Assembly (NCBI RefSeq): GCF_003841465.1
Contig: NZ_REFZ01000004.1
Location: 62,001 to 126,000, forward strand
Direction: 5' to 3'
Length of the DNA: 64,000 bases
DNA from: Natrarchaeobius oligotrophus
Lineage (GTDB): Archaea; Halobacteriota; Halobacteria; Halobacteriales; Natrialbaceae
The position numbers and the translations under genes are program-made. Of this stretch, positions 25,773-35,842 are shown one piece after another (the first letter of the stretch is position 1; every line of letters begins with the position of its first letter). The notes beneath the pieces were generated by a model. It saw only the letters and a list, made by a program, of their open reading frames with translations. It was not told the DNA's origin and searched no databases.

Positions 25773-26216
25773 ATGGGATACGCCTGTCCAGTGTGCGACG
25801 CCGAACAACACGACGCCGTCCATCTGGCGAACCACCTGGCGGTCACCGCCTCGATCGGCAGGCAGGACCACCGCGAGTGGCTCGCGGAGTACGCGCCGAA
25901 CTGGGAGCGCTGCGGTCCGGAGGAACTGGGCGAGATCGTCAGCGAGTACGCCCGCGAGATCGAGACGCCCGAGTTCGAGGGGACGAGCCACGGCCACGAC
26001 GCCGGTCGACCGGCCGGGTTCGAGGACGCGCTGGCGGCTCAGAGCCGCCGTCCCGGTCGGGGTGCGGTGTCCGACGACGCCGCGGGCGTCCTCGAGGAGG
26101 CGCGGGAACTGACGCGACAGATGCAGGAGTCGAGCGCGTCCGGTCACGCGGAATCGGACGGCGACGAGTCGGACCACGACGACTCGGCGGGCGAAAGCGC
26201 GAACGAAAACGCGTAA
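25773..26216 (+). CDS. DUF5810-type haloarchaeal protein with N-terminal zinc knuckle
   Basis: A 147-residue protein starting MGYACPVCD, with a Cys-x-x-Cys knuckle followed by HDAVHLANHLAVTA, which could give a C2H2-like metal site. The rest is acidic and predicted helical, with a low-complexity Asp/Ser/Glu tail. It matches from memory the family named DUF5810, usually found next to DUF5809, which is indeed the next gene (25 bp downstream). The ATG at 25773 is preferred over one 12 codons upstream because the metal motif then sits at the N-terminus. Confidence 0.75.
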   Translation: MGYACPVCDAEQHDAVHLANHLAVTASIGRQDHREWLAEYAPNWERCGPEELGEIVSEYAREIETPEFEGTSHGHDAGRPAGFEDALAAQSRRPGRGAVSDDAAGVLEEARELTRQMQESSASGHAESDGDESDHDDSAGESANENA

Positions 26217-26241
26217 CTACCCACGAGCCGAGCCAACGCAC

Positions 26242-26652
26242 ATGCACACGGTGGGGACGTTCGACTTCGAATCGCCGGAAGACGCACGCGCCGCGTACGA
26301 ATCGGTCGGGCCCGCAGCACGGACGGTCGTCCGCGAGGTCGCGCGAGCGATGGAGTTCGATCGCGAGGAGTACGACGACCGGGTCACCACGGACGTCGTC
26401 GAGACGGCCCGGGACGCGCTCTTTGCGAGCCTGCTCGAGGTCTCCGTCGGAACGCGCGAGGAGTACGACTCGTGGCTCGAATCCAGCGACGAGGAGGTCG
26501 TCGAGGTCGGCAACGAGAACGTCGACAACGTCGTCTGGCACGCCGGTCCCGACGGAACGGCGGTCGCGGCGACGTTCCAGGACGAAGCGGACGCCGCGAT
26601 CGCGACGCTTCGCCGACAGGCGTTCGGCCGGATCTACCGCGAGCTCCTCTAG
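26242..26652 (+). CDS. DUF5809-type haloarchaeal protein
   Basis: A 136-residue acidic protein. MHTVGTFDFESPEDARAAY at the N-terminus and NVDNVVWHAGPDGTAVAATF later are features of DUF5809, known mainly from haloarchaea and of unknown function. It is paired with the DUF5810-type gene upstream, probably in one transcript. Its stop codon falls in the left arm of the long inverted repeat at 26649-26736. Confidence 0.75.
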   Translation: MHTVGTFDFESPEDARAAYESVGPAARTVVREVARAMEFDREEYDDRVTTDVVETARDALFASLLEVSVGTREEYDSWLESSDEEVVEVGNENVDNVVWHAGPDGTAVAATFQDEADAAIATLRRQAFGRIYRELL

Positions 26653-26736
26653 TGGCGTCCCAAGCCTGAACTGCTGAGCGAAATCATTCGGTGTGGTTCG
26701 ATTTCGCTCAGCAGTCGACGCTTGGGAGGGTACTAG
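26649..26736. repeat. Long imperfect hairpin with a perfect 15-bp inner stem
   Basis: Three nested arms: CTAGT (26649-26653) with ACTAG (26732-26736); TCCCAAGC (26658-26665) with GCTTGGGA (26720-26727); and a perfect 15-bp arm, CTGCTGAGCGAAATC (26671-26685), with its complement at 26700-26714 around a 14-nt loop. It sits between two same-strand genes. It may act as a terminator/processing hairpin, or be a small palindromic mobile element such as a MITE or an IS200/IS605-type end remnant. Confidence 0.6.
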
Positions 26737-26775
26737 AACCGCAGCTATTACTCGATCGGGGCCCACCGCTTTTGC

Positions 26776-27378
26776 ATGACCGCACCCGAAGCGTGGACGC
26801 ACCTCGAGGAAGTGACGGAGTACGAGACGGGCTGGTACGACGGCGGCTACGACCTGCTCGAACAGCCCGACGGGACGAACAAACGCTACTACTGGGCGGA
26901 GTTACCGCCAGCGGTGGTCGTGGTCGCCCGGATAGACGCCCGATCGGTCCCGACCGTCGAGGGCGGCGGTTCCGACGCCGAAACCGCAGACGACGAGGAT
27001 CGGCTCCTCTTCGTGAAACAATACCGTCCTGCGATCGGGGAGACGCATCTCGAGCTTCCCGCCGGCATCGTCGAGGACGGCGAGTCGTACACCGCGGCGG
27101 CCGCACGCGAACTCGAGGAGGAGACCGGCTTTCGGCCCGCGAGTACGACGCTCCTCCAGGAGTACGCCGTCGCAACCGGCGTGTTGCGCCACGACCGCGG
27201 CGTCGTCTACGCCGAGGGGCTCGAGCCCGGCGAGCGCGCCCTCGATTCGAACGAGTTCCTCGAGGTGACGACCGTCCCGATCGGCCGCGCGATCGACCGC
27301 GCCCGCGAGCAGCCGGCCAACGACTCGACGCTGTCGGCGCTGTTGCTCGCGCGCGAGGACGGATTGGTCGACCGGTGA
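26776..27378 (+). CDS. Nudix hydrolase (ADP-ribose pyrophosphatase-like)
   Basis: A 200-residue protein with a complete Nudix box at residues 97-119. It starts GIVEDGE, and the Arg-Glu-x-x-Glu-Glu core is RELEEETGF. The preceding [21 protein letters not shown] is typical of ADP-sugar pyrophosphatases, which hydrolyse nucleoside diphosphate sugars to the NMP and a sugar phosphate. An acidic insert at residues 56-75 is a halophilic embellishment. The gene stands alone after the long hairpin. Confidence 0.88.
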   Translation: MTAPEAWTHLEEVTEYETGWYDGGYDLLEQPDGTNKRYYWAELPPAVVVVARIDARSVPTVEGGGSDAETADDEDRLLFVKQYRPAIGETHLELPAGIVEDGESYTAAAARELEEETGFRPASTTLLQEYAVATGVLRHDRGVVYAEGLEPGERALDSNEFLEVTTVPIGRAIDRAREQPANDSTLSALLLAREDGLVDR

Positions 27379-27430
27379 CGATTTCGTCCGCGTCGAGCCG
27401 TTGACGATCCGTCGGCCGACGCTTCGGTTG

Positions 27431-27961
27431 TCACGCCGAATCGCGATCGGCCAGCAGCTCGCTCGCCGTGACGAGCGATTCCATCTCCACGCCGGCGTCC
27501 TCGACGTTCTCGCGGCCGCCCTCCTCGCGGTCGACGACGACCAGCGCGCGCTCGACGGTCGCGCCGGCGTCCCGGAGCGCCTCGACGGCGTCGACGAGGC
27601 TCGTTCCGGTGGTGACGATGTCCTCGAGCACGACGACCTCCTCGCCGTCCTCGAGTCGTCCTTCGACGAGGTTTCCGGTGCCGTACTCCTTGCGCTGCTT
27701 GCGCGCGATGACGTAGGGGACGCCGGCCGCGACGCTCGTCGCCGCCGCGAGCGGAACGCCGCCGAGAGCGACGCCGCCGAGTTTCTCGTCGTCGATCCGG
27801 CCGGCGAACGCCCCGGCGATCGCCTCGAGACACCGGGGATCGGTCTCGAAGAGGTACTTGTCGACGTAGTACTCGCTGGTTCCGCCGTGGGAGAGTTCGA
27901 ACTCGCCGAACTTGACGGCTTCCGCCGCTCGCAGGGCGTCGATGAGCTCCTGGTTGGTCAT
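27431..27961 (-). CDS. pyrE: Orotate phosphoribosyltransferase
   Basis: A 176-residue enzyme of pyrimidine synthesis, converting orotate and PRPP to orotidine 5'-phosphate. The PRPP-binding motif [18 protein letters not shown] is clear, as are [16 protein letters not shown] at the N-terminus and [14 protein letters not shown], the family's catalytic lysine loop. The ATG complementary to 27959-27961 gives the normal length. A much longer upstream open frame is arginine-rich and not genuine. Confidence 0.95.
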   Translation of the reverse strand: MTNQELIDALRAAEAVKFGEFELSHGGTSEYYVDKYLFETDPRCLEAIAGAFAGRIDDEKLGGVALGGVPLAAATSVAAGVPYVIARKQRKEYGTGNLVEGRLEDGEEVVVLEDIVTTGTSLVDAVEALRDAGATVERALVVVDREEGGRENVEDAGVEMESLVTASELLADRDSA

Positions 27962-28168
27962 CGCTCGAAGGGCCGTCCCGAACCGAAATAAGCGCGCCGA
28001 AGACGTCCGACCGGACGATCGGAGGCGACGACGCGAGCCCGCCGAACGGCCGCTCGAGCGCGCGCCCCTTCGGGCCGGTCGCGTCACGTGCCGTCCTACC
28101 CCCTCCTGGGCGCGTTCACGACCTTCCGATTCCGGACCTTTTTGGCCGACCGCGGAGATCATCCGGCG

Positions 28169-29143
28169 ATGGACCCGACGCGCACGGACGAACCTCATCC
28201 CGACGCACGGGCGTTTCTCCGACGGTACGAGGCGGCCGACGTACCGCCGTTCGAGGAGGTGACGCCTCGGGAGGCTCGCGAGTTGATGGAGCGGATGCAA
28301 CCGCCCGCGGAGTCGACCGTTTCCCTCGAGTCGGTCGAAGACCGGACGATCGACGGTCCGCGAGACGACTTGCGCGTCCGAATCTACGACCCCGGAACCG
28401 GCGGCGAGCGTGAAGCCGCCGCGAGCAGACCCGGGATCCTCTACTTCCACGGCGGCGGCTGGGTACTCGGCAGCGTCGAGACCCACGACGGGACGTGTCG
28501 GACGCTCGCGGCCGAATCCGGCTACCCGGTCGTCAGCGTCGACTACGCGCTCGCGCCGGAACACCCGTTTCCCGCGGGATTGTGCGACTGCTATGCGGCC
28601 CTCGAGTGGCTCGCCGACGCCGCGTCCGAACTCGGAATCGACCCCGACCGAATCGCCCTCGCAGGCGACAGCGCGGGCGGTAACCTGGCGGCGGCGACCG
28701 CGTTGCTCGCGCGCGATCGCGACGGCCCGTCGATCGCGTACCAGGTGCTGGTCTACCCCGTGACCGGCGACCCCACCGACACCGACGCCTACGAGGAAAA
28801 CGCCGACGGCTACCTGCTGACGGCCGACGAAATCGCGTGGTTTCGCCGCCACTACTTCGAGGATCCCATCGACGAGGGTAACGTGTACGCGTTCCCGAGG
28901 CGGGCGGCCGATCTCTCCGCACTCCCGCCGGCGACGATCGTCACCGCCGGCTTCGATCCGGTTCGTGACGACGGTGCGGCCTACGCCGACCGCCTCGAGG
29001 AAGCCGGCGTTGCGGTCACCTACCGGAACTACGAGGACATGATCCACGGCTTCTTCGGGATGACCGCCGACCCCGTCGCGTTCGATCGCGCCCACGAAGC
29101 GGTCGCGGCCGTCGTCGACGATCTCGAGTCGGCCCTCGAGTGA
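28169..29143 (+). CDS. Alpha/beta hydrolase, hormone-sensitive lipase family esterase
   Basis: A 324-residue esterase of the HSL (family IV) type. The oxyanion-hole motif HGGGW is at about residue 94 and the nucleophile Ser168 is in GDSAGG. The acid is in FDPVRDDG (around 263-267) and the catalytic His293 is in [16 protein letters not shown] is also typical of the family. It hydrolyses short-chain esters. The ATG at 28169 is chosen because the 27 codons upstream encode a poorly conserved, basic extension. Confidence 0.92.
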   Translation: MDPTRTDEPHPDARAFLRRYEAADVPPFEEVTPREARELMERMQPPAESTVSLESVEDRTIDGPRDDLRVRIYDPGTGGEREAAASRPGILYFHGGGWVLGSVETHDGTCRTLAAESGYPVVSVDYALAPEHPFPAGLCDCYAALEWLADAASELGIDPDRIALAGDSAGGNLAAATALLARDRDGPSIAYQVLVYPVTGDPTDTDAYEENADGYLLTADEIAWFRRHYFEDPIDEGNVYAFPRRAADLSALPPATIVTAGFDPVRDDGAAYADRLEEAGVAVTYRNYEDMIHGFFGMTADPVAFDRAHEAVAAVVDDLESALE

Positions 29144-29319
29144 GATCCCGTGCCGTCCGTGCAGTGACGGTCGTCGAGCCGATCCACGAGTGAGATCCCG
29201 GTCGACGGTCCGCGTGACCCCTTCGATCGCCGCCTCGAGCGCCGACCGGTTGGTTGCCGTCGACCCACCGCTTCCGACGGATCGCAGCCCACTTACCACC
29301 GCCCCGTGAACGGACGACC

Positions 29320-30387
29320 ATGCAGATCACCGACCGGGAGCAACTCGAGGGCGGTCGCGAACGGGTGACGGTCGTTCCCGAGAGCGTCGACGACCTCTGG
29401 CACCTGCAGTACGTCCTCGAACCCGGCGACCGCGTCGCGGGCGATACGACGAGGCGCATCCAGCGCAACGACGAGCAGATGCGCGATACGGGCGGCGAGC
29501 GAGAGCACATGTGGGTCGCCATCGCCGTCGACGACATCGAGTTCCACAAGTTCGCGAACCGACTGCGCGTCGGCGGCGAGATCGTCGCCTGCTCGCGCGA
29601 GGATCAACTCGGCTTTCACCACACGCTGAACGTCGAGGCGCGGGACGAAATCTCGATCGACAAGCGGTTCAAACCGGACCAGGAGGCCCGCCTCGAGGAG
29701 GCCGAGGAGGCGACCGAGAATCCAGACGTCGCCATCGCGACCGTCGAGGAGGGACAGGCCCACGTCCACACGGTCGCCCAGTACGGAACCGAAGAGCGAG
29801 CGACGATCACCGGTCCGACGGGGAAAGGCGAGTACGCTCGCGAGCGATCCGAACTGTTCGCGGAACTCGGGGCCGTCCTGAAACGACAGGACGCGGACGC
29901 GATCATCCTCGCCGGCCCCGGCTTCACGAAACAGGACGCCTACAAGTATCTCGAGAAGAACGAACCCGACGTCACGGAGCGGGTCACGATGGTCGACACG
30001 GCGAGCGTCGGCGACCGGGGGGTCCACGAGGTGCTCAAACGCGGCGCGGTCGCGGACGTCCAGGAGGAAACCCGGATCGAACGCGAGGCCGAGTACATCG
30101 ACGAACTCACCCGGCGCATCGCGGAGGGTGCCAAAGCCGCCTACGGCCCGGAAGCGGTCCAGCAGGCCGCCGAGTACGGCGCGATCGAGACGCTGCTGGT
30201 TCTCGACGATCGGTTGCGGACCGAGCGCGGTCCCGACGGCGAGTGGGCCGTCGACGTCGATCGGATCGTCCGCACGACCGAGCAGAAAGGCGGCGACGTC
30301 ACGGTCTTTTCGAGCGAGTTTCCGCCGGGCCAGCAGCTCTCCAATCTCGGCGGAATCGCGGCGCTGTTGCGCTATCGCCTCGAATGA
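29320..30387 (+). CDS. pelA: mRNA surveillance protein pelota
   Basis: A 355-residue protein, the standard archaeal length. It starts [12 protein letters not shown] and shows the pelota N-terminal domain ([22 protein letters not shown]), the central [22 protein letters not shown] region and the eRF1-like C-terminal domain ([35 protein letters not shown]). With aEF1A or ABCE1 it rescues stalled ribosomes. The start is set by the conserved N-terminus. Its stop overlaps the next gene as ATGA. Confidence 0.97.
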   Translation: MQITDREQLEGGRERVTVVPESVDDLWHLQYVLEPGDRVAGDTTRRIQRNDEQMRDTGGEREHMWVAIAVDDIEFHKFANRLRVGGEIVACSREDQLGFHHTLNVEARDEISIDKRFKPDQEARLEEAEEATENPDVAIATVEEGQAHVHTVAQYGTEERATITGPTGKGEYARERSELFAELGAVLKRQDADAIILAGPGFTKQDAYKYLEKNEPDVTERVTMVDTASVGDRGVHEVLKRGAVADVQEETRIEREAEYIDELTRRIAEGAKAAYGPEAVQQAAEYGAIETLLVLDDRLRTERGPDGEWAVDVDRIVRTTEQKGGDVTVFSSEFPPGQQLSNLGGIAALLRYRLE

Positions 30388-30698
30388 GCGCGCCGCTGGC
30401 GTGGTCGCTGTGGGCGCTCGCGGTGCTCTCGTACGGTATCGGCGACCTCGTCACGACGGTCGTCGGACTCCGCTACGACGAACTCGAGGAGGCTCACTCG
30501 GGTGCTCGCGCCGTCCTCGGCGATCCGCCGTCGGCGGTGCGGTTCGGCCTGTTCAAGCTCGTGCTCTTCGGCTGTTTTTCCGCCGGGTACGTCCTGCTCG
30601 AAGGAACGCGACTTCGACTCGCGATTCCCGCCGGGATCTCTGCGGTGGGGCTGTACGCCGTCGCCACCAACGTGCGGGCGATCCTCGCCGTCCGATAA
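30384..30698 (+). CDS. Small three- to four-helix membrane protein (DUF5658-like)
   Basis: A 104-residue protein with hydrophobic segments at about residues 7-27, 52-70 and 78-97. [11 protein letters not shown] resembles the polar-hydrophobic motif in DUF5658-type membrane proteins, but the assignment is tentative. It is translationally coupled to pelA by an ATGA overlap. Its function is unknown. Confidence 0.65.
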   Translation: MSAPLAWSLWALAVLSYGIGDLVTTVVGLRYDELEEAHSGARAVLGDPPSAVRFGLFKLVLFGCFSAGYVLLEGTRLRLAIPAGISAVGLYAVATNVRAILAVR

Positions 30699-30758
30699 GG
30701 CGGTCGGACGCGCGCACCCGATCGCTCGAGGGTCACGCGCGAAAACCGCGAGCGATCG

Positions 30759-31604
30759 TCACCCCGTCTCGGAGCGCTGGACCGACCAGTATCCGATCGC
30801 GACCGGGCCCACCAACCACGCGAGGAGGACGCCCAGGCCGAACAAATTCGGCGGGTGAGGTGCGACCGTCGACTCCCCGAGCAGGATCGCCTCGAGCACG
30901 CGCGGAAGGTAGTACGTCGCGCCCTCGAACGCGTCGAACGGGTTCAACCGGGTCAGGTACGCGTACCAGGCCGGTTCCTCGAGGCTCGCGAGGACGACCG
31001 GCTCCTCGAGGTCCGGCGACGTCTGCCCGGTGAATACGAACGACGCGAGCGCGACGACGGTTTCCCGCCAGAGGATCCCGAACAGGAGGTAAAGTCCGAG
31101 CACGACGGCGAGCGCCCGCCGTTTCGTCTCGAGTACGCTCGCGACGCCGACGGTCGTTCCCAGCCAGGCGAGACCGAACAGCGAGACGGCGGCCACGCCG
31201 CCGACGAACGAGAGCGGGCGCATCGCGTGAAACCGGGCGAAAGCGGCCATGAGAGCGACGACGATCGCGACCGTGGCGACCAGAACGACCGAACGCGCGC
31301 CGATCGCTCCGAACGTTCGAACAGCACTCGAATCGGTGCGAGTCGCGTCCGACGCCGACGCCGGCTCCCGTTCGGTTCGAATCGCCGCGAGTCCGAGGGC
31401 GATCGCGAACAGCGGAATCCACGGGGTCGTGCCGGAGACGGCGAGCAACAGCGGCCGGTCGTCCGCCAGGAGGTAGTCGGATCCGATCCAGGGTATCCAG
31501 CTCGCCAGGGCGACGGCCGCAAAGAGCGTCGCCGCGAGCCACGCCGTCCGCGATCGGACGAGGCGGGCGAGATCCCGCCGCGTCGATGCTCGAGTCGCGC
31601 TCAT
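30759..31604 (-). CDS. Membrane protein resembling an ABC-2 type permease
   Basis: A 281-residue protein with about six predicted membrane helices. The arrangement (a long first external loop, LAWLGTTVGVASVLETKRRALAVVLGLYLLFG, and TRLNPFDAFEGATYY near the C-terminus) is typical of haloarchaeal ABC-2 permease subunits. No ATPase gene is adjacent; upstream is an unlinked TrmB regulator on the same strand. Its role as a transporter is an inference. Confidence 0.7.
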   Translation of the reverse strand: MSATRASTRRDLARLVRSRTAWLAATLFAAVALASWIPWIGSDYLLADDRPLLLAVSGTTPWIPLFAIALGLAAIRTEREPASASDATRTDSSAVRTFGAIGARSVVLVATVAIVVALMAAFARFHAMRPLSFVGGVAAVSLFGLAWLGTTVGVASVLETKRRALAVVLGLYLLFGILWRETVVALASFVFTGQTSPDLEEPVVLASLEEPAWYAYLTRLNPFDAFEGATYYLPRVLEAILLGESTVAPHPPNLFGLGVLLAWLVGPVAIGYWSVQRSETG

Positions 31605-31739
31605 CCGCCCTCACCGCGCGAATAACGTTCGATAACTGTCATGTCGGAGACCGATTTCGGAGTTGCGCCGCCGCCGTATCGTTCTATCGATTTTCCGTCA
31701 GGAAACGCGGCGGGTCGCACGTCGGTCGAACCGTCCCGC

Positions 31740-32492
31740 TCACGCCGGCGTCTCCGAGCTGGATTCGATCAACTGGATCAGGACGGAGGCGAACAGCGAG
31801 CCTGAGCTCCAGATGGCCGTCTCGGTCCCGTCGTCGTCGACGACGCTCAACAGGATGCCGTCGTCGTCCACGATGACGATCCGTCCGGATCGGTGGTCGC
31901 TCTCGTGATGGCTGGGCGGCGCGTCGGTGCGGACGCCCTCGAGCGACGCCAATCCCTCCCGAACCGCCGCCGTTTTGCTGACCCCGAGCACCGAGACGTC
32001 CGCGCTCGCCTTGCGCTCGAGCGTTCGCTCGATCGACTCCGTGACGAGTTCCGGCAGTCTCGTCCCGAAGACGATCCGCGACTCGGCGCTCGAGAGCAAG
32101 TCGACGACCCGGCCGTCGACCCGGTCGCGACCGCGGACCGTCCAGATGTCCTCCTGGGTCTCCTCGCCGGCCGACTCGCGTCTGACCTCCTCGACGTAGT
32201 CGAACGCCCGGTCCTGTTCGCGCTCGAATCGATCCCGCACGGTGTTTCGTGCCTCCTCGAGGTCGACCGGCCGGTAGCGGATCGGGCTCGACTGCTGGAT
32301 CTCGAGGAGGCCGCGATCGGCCAGGCTCTCCGCGACGCTGTAGACCTGCGACCGCGGTACGTCGGCGATGCGAGCCACGTCTCGTGCGGTTCCGGAGCCC
32401 AGTTGCTGCAGCGCGATGAACACCTTCGCCTGGTAGCTCGTGAGGCCCAGCCGTTCGAACGCCTCGACCGCCTCGTTCTCGTCGGGCGTCAC
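31740..32492 (-). CDS. TrmB-like transcriptional regulator
   Basis: A 250-residue regulator. The N-terminal winged helix-turn-helix, LGLTSYQAKVFIALQQLGSGTARDVARIADVPRSQVYSVAESL, is the TrmB signature. A short coiled linker and a C-terminal effector domain (VRGRDRVDGRVVDLLSSAESRIVFGT) follow. Its start overlaps the stop of the RND exporter gene as ATGA, so it is the downstream partner in that operon and probably controls it. Confidence 0.9.
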   Translation of the reverse strand: MTPDENEAVEAFERLGLTSYQAKVFIALQQLGSGTARDVARIADVPRSQVYSVAESLADRGLLEIQQSSPIRYRPVDLEEARNTVRDRFEREQDRAFDYVEEVRRESAGEETQEDIWTVRGRDRVDGRVVDLLSSAESRIVFGTRLPELVTESIERTLERKASADVSVLGVSKTAAVREGLASLEGVRTDAPPSHHESDHRSGRIVIVDDDGILLSVVDDDGTETAIWSSGSLFASVLIQLIESSSETPA

Positions 32493-35400
32493 TCGTCGTC
32501 ACCACCGGTATCGTCCGGGCGGTCGTCGGCCGATCGAATATCTCGTTCACCGTCGATCACCGTCGCCGATCCCGCCGAGTCGTCCGGAACGCCGCCGTCG
32601 CTGGCGGCCGGCGCGGTTCGCCGCGTTCGCCGCGGATCGAAGGAGACGTCCGGCCCGAAGTACCGCGTCCAGAGCACCAGCAACGTCGGGAGGACGACGA
32701 CGCTGGCGAGGAAGGCGTACGTGATCGTCAGCGCGGTGATGATGCCGAACTGCCGGAGTACGGGAAGGATGGCGAACGCGAGGGTCCCGAACCCGCCGAC
32801 GGTCGTCGCGGCGCTGCCGAGCAGCGCGCCCCCGGTGCCGGTGACCGTCGTCTCGAGGGCCGACCAGACGTTCCCCTGGCGCTCGAGTTCGAGCGTGTAG
32901 CGGGCGCTGACGTGGATGCTGTAGGCCACGCCGAGCCCGATCGTGAGGCTGGTGATCATCCCTGTCAGCACGTTGAACGGCATCCCGATGAGATACATCG
33001 TCCCGAGGATCCAGCTGACGGCGAGCGCGACGGGTAACAGCGTCACGAACCCGAGCGTCGCACTGCTTCCGGTCGCCCGGTAGGCGAGCGAGAGGAAGCC
33101 GAAGACGGCGACGAGCGTGATCAGCAGGCTCTGGAAGACCGTTTCGAGCAGATCCTGTTCGACGATGTAGTTGACGATCGGGTCGCCGGTGGCGATGGCG
33201 CTGACGCCGCCGTCGTCGACGGCCGTCGTCTCGCCGTCGTCATCGAGCGTTCGCTCGGCACCCGCGCCCTCGTCGTCGATCGTCGCCGCGACGGCGCGCA
33301 TCTCGCTCGTCGCATCTCCCAGCGGCGCGTCTCCCCGGACGGCGACGATCAGCCGAACCGACTCGTAGCCGTCGTCGGTTCGGTGGACGACCTCGCTCGC
33401 GCGGTCCTCGTTCGCGTCGAACAGTTCGTCGAACAGCTCGGACACGTTCTCGTCGGGAACGCCGTCGCCGGTCGTGTCGGCGGCCTCGAACGACTCGTTG
33501 AACGATTCGTTCTGAGCGGCGGTTTCCTCCATCACCGACAGCGGCCCCTCGACGTCCGCCTCTCCGCTGGGGAGCGTGTACGCGACGGAGCTTGCGGCGG
33601 TTTCGTTCTCCGCTATCTCGAGTCGTTCGAGCACGTCGCCGTCCGCCACGTCTCCTTCAACGAGGATCTGCGCCTGCAGGTCGTCGCGCTGGAAGTTTTC
33701 GTTGACGTAGTCGAGGTCGTCGGCGGCCCGGTACTCGCCGGGGCTCATCGGGCCTGGCAGGTTCTGGGTCCACTCCGGCGGGCTCTCGGCGAGGAAGTCC
33801 TCCTCGTCGAAGCTGGTGTCGACCTGGCTCGCGCCGTAGACGCCGCCGGCCGTGATCAGGAGGACGACGACGAGCAGGATCAACGGGGCCTTCCTCGCGG
33901 CGACTGCGCCGGCGGAGAGCACGTCGCTGAACCGGCCACCACCGGTTCCGAACGCCCGTCGGCGGCGATCGAATCCCCGCGACTCGAGCAGCGAATCGAG
34001 TTCGACTTTGATCGCGGGAATCAGCCCGCCGAAGACGACCAACGCGGCGAGGATACCGAAGGCGCTCACGACGCCGAACTCCCGGATCGGCGCGATCGGG
34101 CTGATCAGGTTCGCGAGAAAGCCGATCGCGGTCGTCGCGGTCACCCAGACGAGCGCGACGCCGACGCCGGCGAGCGCGACCGCCATCGATCCCCGGACGG
34201 TGCTTCGAACGCCGTCACGCTCTCGCTGCTCGCGATGGCGCATGAAGACGTGAATCGCGTAGTCGATCGATAGCCCGATCAACAACACGGGGATGGCGAT
34301 CATCATCTGGTTGAACGCGATTCCGGTCCATCCCATGAAGCCGAACGTCCAGATCAACACGGTGACGATGCCGGCGACGCCGAGAACGATGTCGAGCGGA
34401 TCGCGGTAGGCGACCAGCAGCGCGGCGACGACGAACGCGAGCGCGAGGGGGCCGACGATCGCCAGGCTGTCGGCCATCGATCGGTCGATCTCGTCGGTAA
34501 TCACGCCGACGCCGAAGACGATCTGGTCGCGCTCGTGGTCGGCCGCGAGTTCGCGCAGATCGAGTTGCGCATCGAGCACTCCCTCGTCGACGGCACCCAT
34601 CTCCGCGTCGCCGTCGTCGATCTCCTGGGTGACGAACGTCATCCGCGCGTCCGCCTCGGCCGAACCGGGCTCGTAGTCCGAGGGCATGAACCCGAGGGCC
34701 CCGCCCTGGTTCTCGTCGTCGTCCGACAGCGTATCCTCGAGCGCCTCCTCGAACTCGTCGTCGTCGATCTCGGAAAGCGCCTCGATCTGCTCTTCGAGCG
34801 TCGGCCCCTCGTCGTCCTCCAGCTCCTCCTGTAACTCGTCGAGCTCCTCGGCGTCGGCCGCGAGTTGCTCGTACTCCGCTTCGAGCGCTTCGGAATCCGC
34901 TTCGAGCGCTTCGGAATCCGCTTCGAGTTCCTCGGCGTCCGCCTCGAGTTGCTCGTACTCCTCCTCGAGTACGCCCATCGTCGCGCCGAGGTAGACGTCC
35001 TCGAGCGCGTCGGTGAGCTCCTGGTACTCCGGAACCTCCTCGGGGTCGTCGGTCGTCTGCTCGATCGCGAACCGATCGGACTCGATCGCTCGCGCCTGCA
35101 GGGCCAGTTCCTCGTACTCGGCGGACTGGTCGTCGTCGAGTTCGGCGGTCGCTTCCTCGACCGTCGCGTCGAACTCCGCCTCGAGTTCGGCCGTACCCTC
35201 CTGATACTCGGGGTCGTCCTCGTCGTACGCCGCCGCCAGCTCCTCGTACTCGCGCTGGATCCCGATCGACGCGTCGATCCCGTCCTCGAGTTGCTCGCTG
35301 GTCCCTTCGAGTTCCGCCTCGCGTTCTTCGAGTTCGTCGCCGCGTTCCTCGAGCTCCTCGCCGCGTTCTTCCAGTTGCTCGCTGGTCTCTTCGAGTTCCG

Positions 35401-35842
35401 TCTCGCGCTCTTCGAGCTCCTCGCCGCGTTCTTCGAGTTCCTCGACCTGCTCGTTCGTGATCGCCGTGATCGCGACGACGTTCTCGACGCCGCTGATCGC
35501 ATCGTCGTCGACGAGCGTCTCGTTGATCGACTCGTTCGCTCTGATCTCCTCCTGGAACGCGAGGGACTCGAGTAACGATTCCCGCGTGAGCACGTTGTCG
35601 CCGTCGCCTCTGGTGATCAACTGCACGCTGGTCGTTTCTTCGGCGTCGTCCGCGCCGAAGTTCTCGTCGATCTCCTCGATCGCCTCGGCTTCGGGGGAGT
35701 CGCTCTCGAACTGCTCGAGCGAGGAGTCGTCGTCGACCATTCCCATTCCCGCTCCCACGACTGCGGTCGTCAACAGGAGCGTGACGAGGACGATTCGGGA
35801 GCGTTGGGTGACGAACCTCGCGATACGGTCGGCCGCACTCAT
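32489..35842 (-). CDS. RND superfamily exporter (MMPL-like) with long coiled-coil insert
   Basis: A 1117-residue protein with an N-terminal helix and two blocks of membrane helices (about residues 445-640 and 930-1080). The blocks contain the RND-type IGLSIDYAIHVFMRHRE and GLGVAYSIHVSARY motifs. The first large external loop (about residues 100-340) is unusually long and dominated by Glu/Leu heptads such as ELEERGEELEERE and EELEADSEALEAD, predicting an extended coiled coil. The family exports lipids or other hydrophobic compounds using ion gradients. The gene is followed by the coupled TrmB regulator. An AT-rich promoter region lies upstream (about 35930-35960). Confidence 0.92.
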   Translation of the reverse strand: MSAADRIARFVTQRSRIVLVTLLLTTAVVGAGMGMVDDDSSLEQFESDSPEAEAIEEIDENFGADDAEETTSVQLITRGDGDNVLTRESLLESLAFQEEIRANESINETLVDDDAISGVENVVAITAITNEQVEELEERGEELEERETELEETSEQLEERGEELEERGDELEEREAELEGTSEQLEDGIDASIGIQREYEELAAAYDEDDPEYQEGTAELEAEFDATVEEATAELDDDQSAEYEELALQARAIESDRFAIEQTTDDPEEVPEYQELTDALEDVYLGATMGVLEEEYEQLEADAEELEADSEALEADSEALEAEYEQLAADAEELDELQEELEDDEGPTLEEQIEALSEIDDDEFEEALEDTLSDDDENQGGALGFMPSDYEPGSAEADARMTFVTQEIDDGDAEMGAVDEGVLDAQLDLRELAADHERDQIVFGVGVITDEIDRSMADSLAIVGPLALAFVVAALLVAYRDPLDIVLGVAGIVTVLIWTFGFMGWTGIAFNQMMIAIPVLLIGLSIDYAIHVFMRHREQRERDGVRSTVRGSMAVALAGVGVALVWVTATTAIGFLANLISPIAPIREFGVVSAFGILAALVVFGGLIPAIKVELDSLLESRGFDRRRRAFGTGGGRFSDVLSAGAVAARKAPLILLVVVLLITAGGVYGASQVDTSFDEEDFLAESPPEWTQNLPGPMSPGEYRAADDLDYVNENFQRDDLQAQILVEGDVADGDVLERLEIAENETAASSVAYTLPSGEADVEGPLSVMEETAAQNESFNESFEAADTTGDGVPDENVSELFDELFDANEDRASEVVHRTDDGYESVRLIVAVRGDAPLGDATSEMRAVAATIDDEGAGAERTLDDDGETTAVDDGGVSAIATGDPIVNYIVEQDLLETVFQSLLITLVAVFGFLSLAYRATGSSATLGFVTLLPVALAVSWILGTMYLIGMPFNVLTGMITSLTIGLGVAYSIHVSARYTLELERQGNVWSALETTVTGTGGALLGSAATTVGGFGTLAFAILPVLRQFGIITALTITYAFLASVVVLPTLLVLWTRYFGPDVSFDPRRTRRTAPAASDGGVPDDSAGSATVIDGERDIRSADDRPDDTGGDDE
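34878..34919. repeat. Perfect 21-bp tandem duplication inside the RND coiled coil
   Basis: Two identical 21-bp units, 34878-34898 and 34899-34919, encode a duplicated seven-residue heptad (LEADSEA). They lie within a longer array of near-heptad repeats. In-frame duplication suggests that the coiled-coil length changes by slippage or recombination. Confidence 0.85.

Noticed and set aside
27962-29299. Minus-strand frame extending pyrE upstream to a protein of more than 600 residues
   Set aside because: The extra part is arginine-rich, lies antisense to the esterase and spans the normal pyrE start; PyrE has its expected length from 27961.
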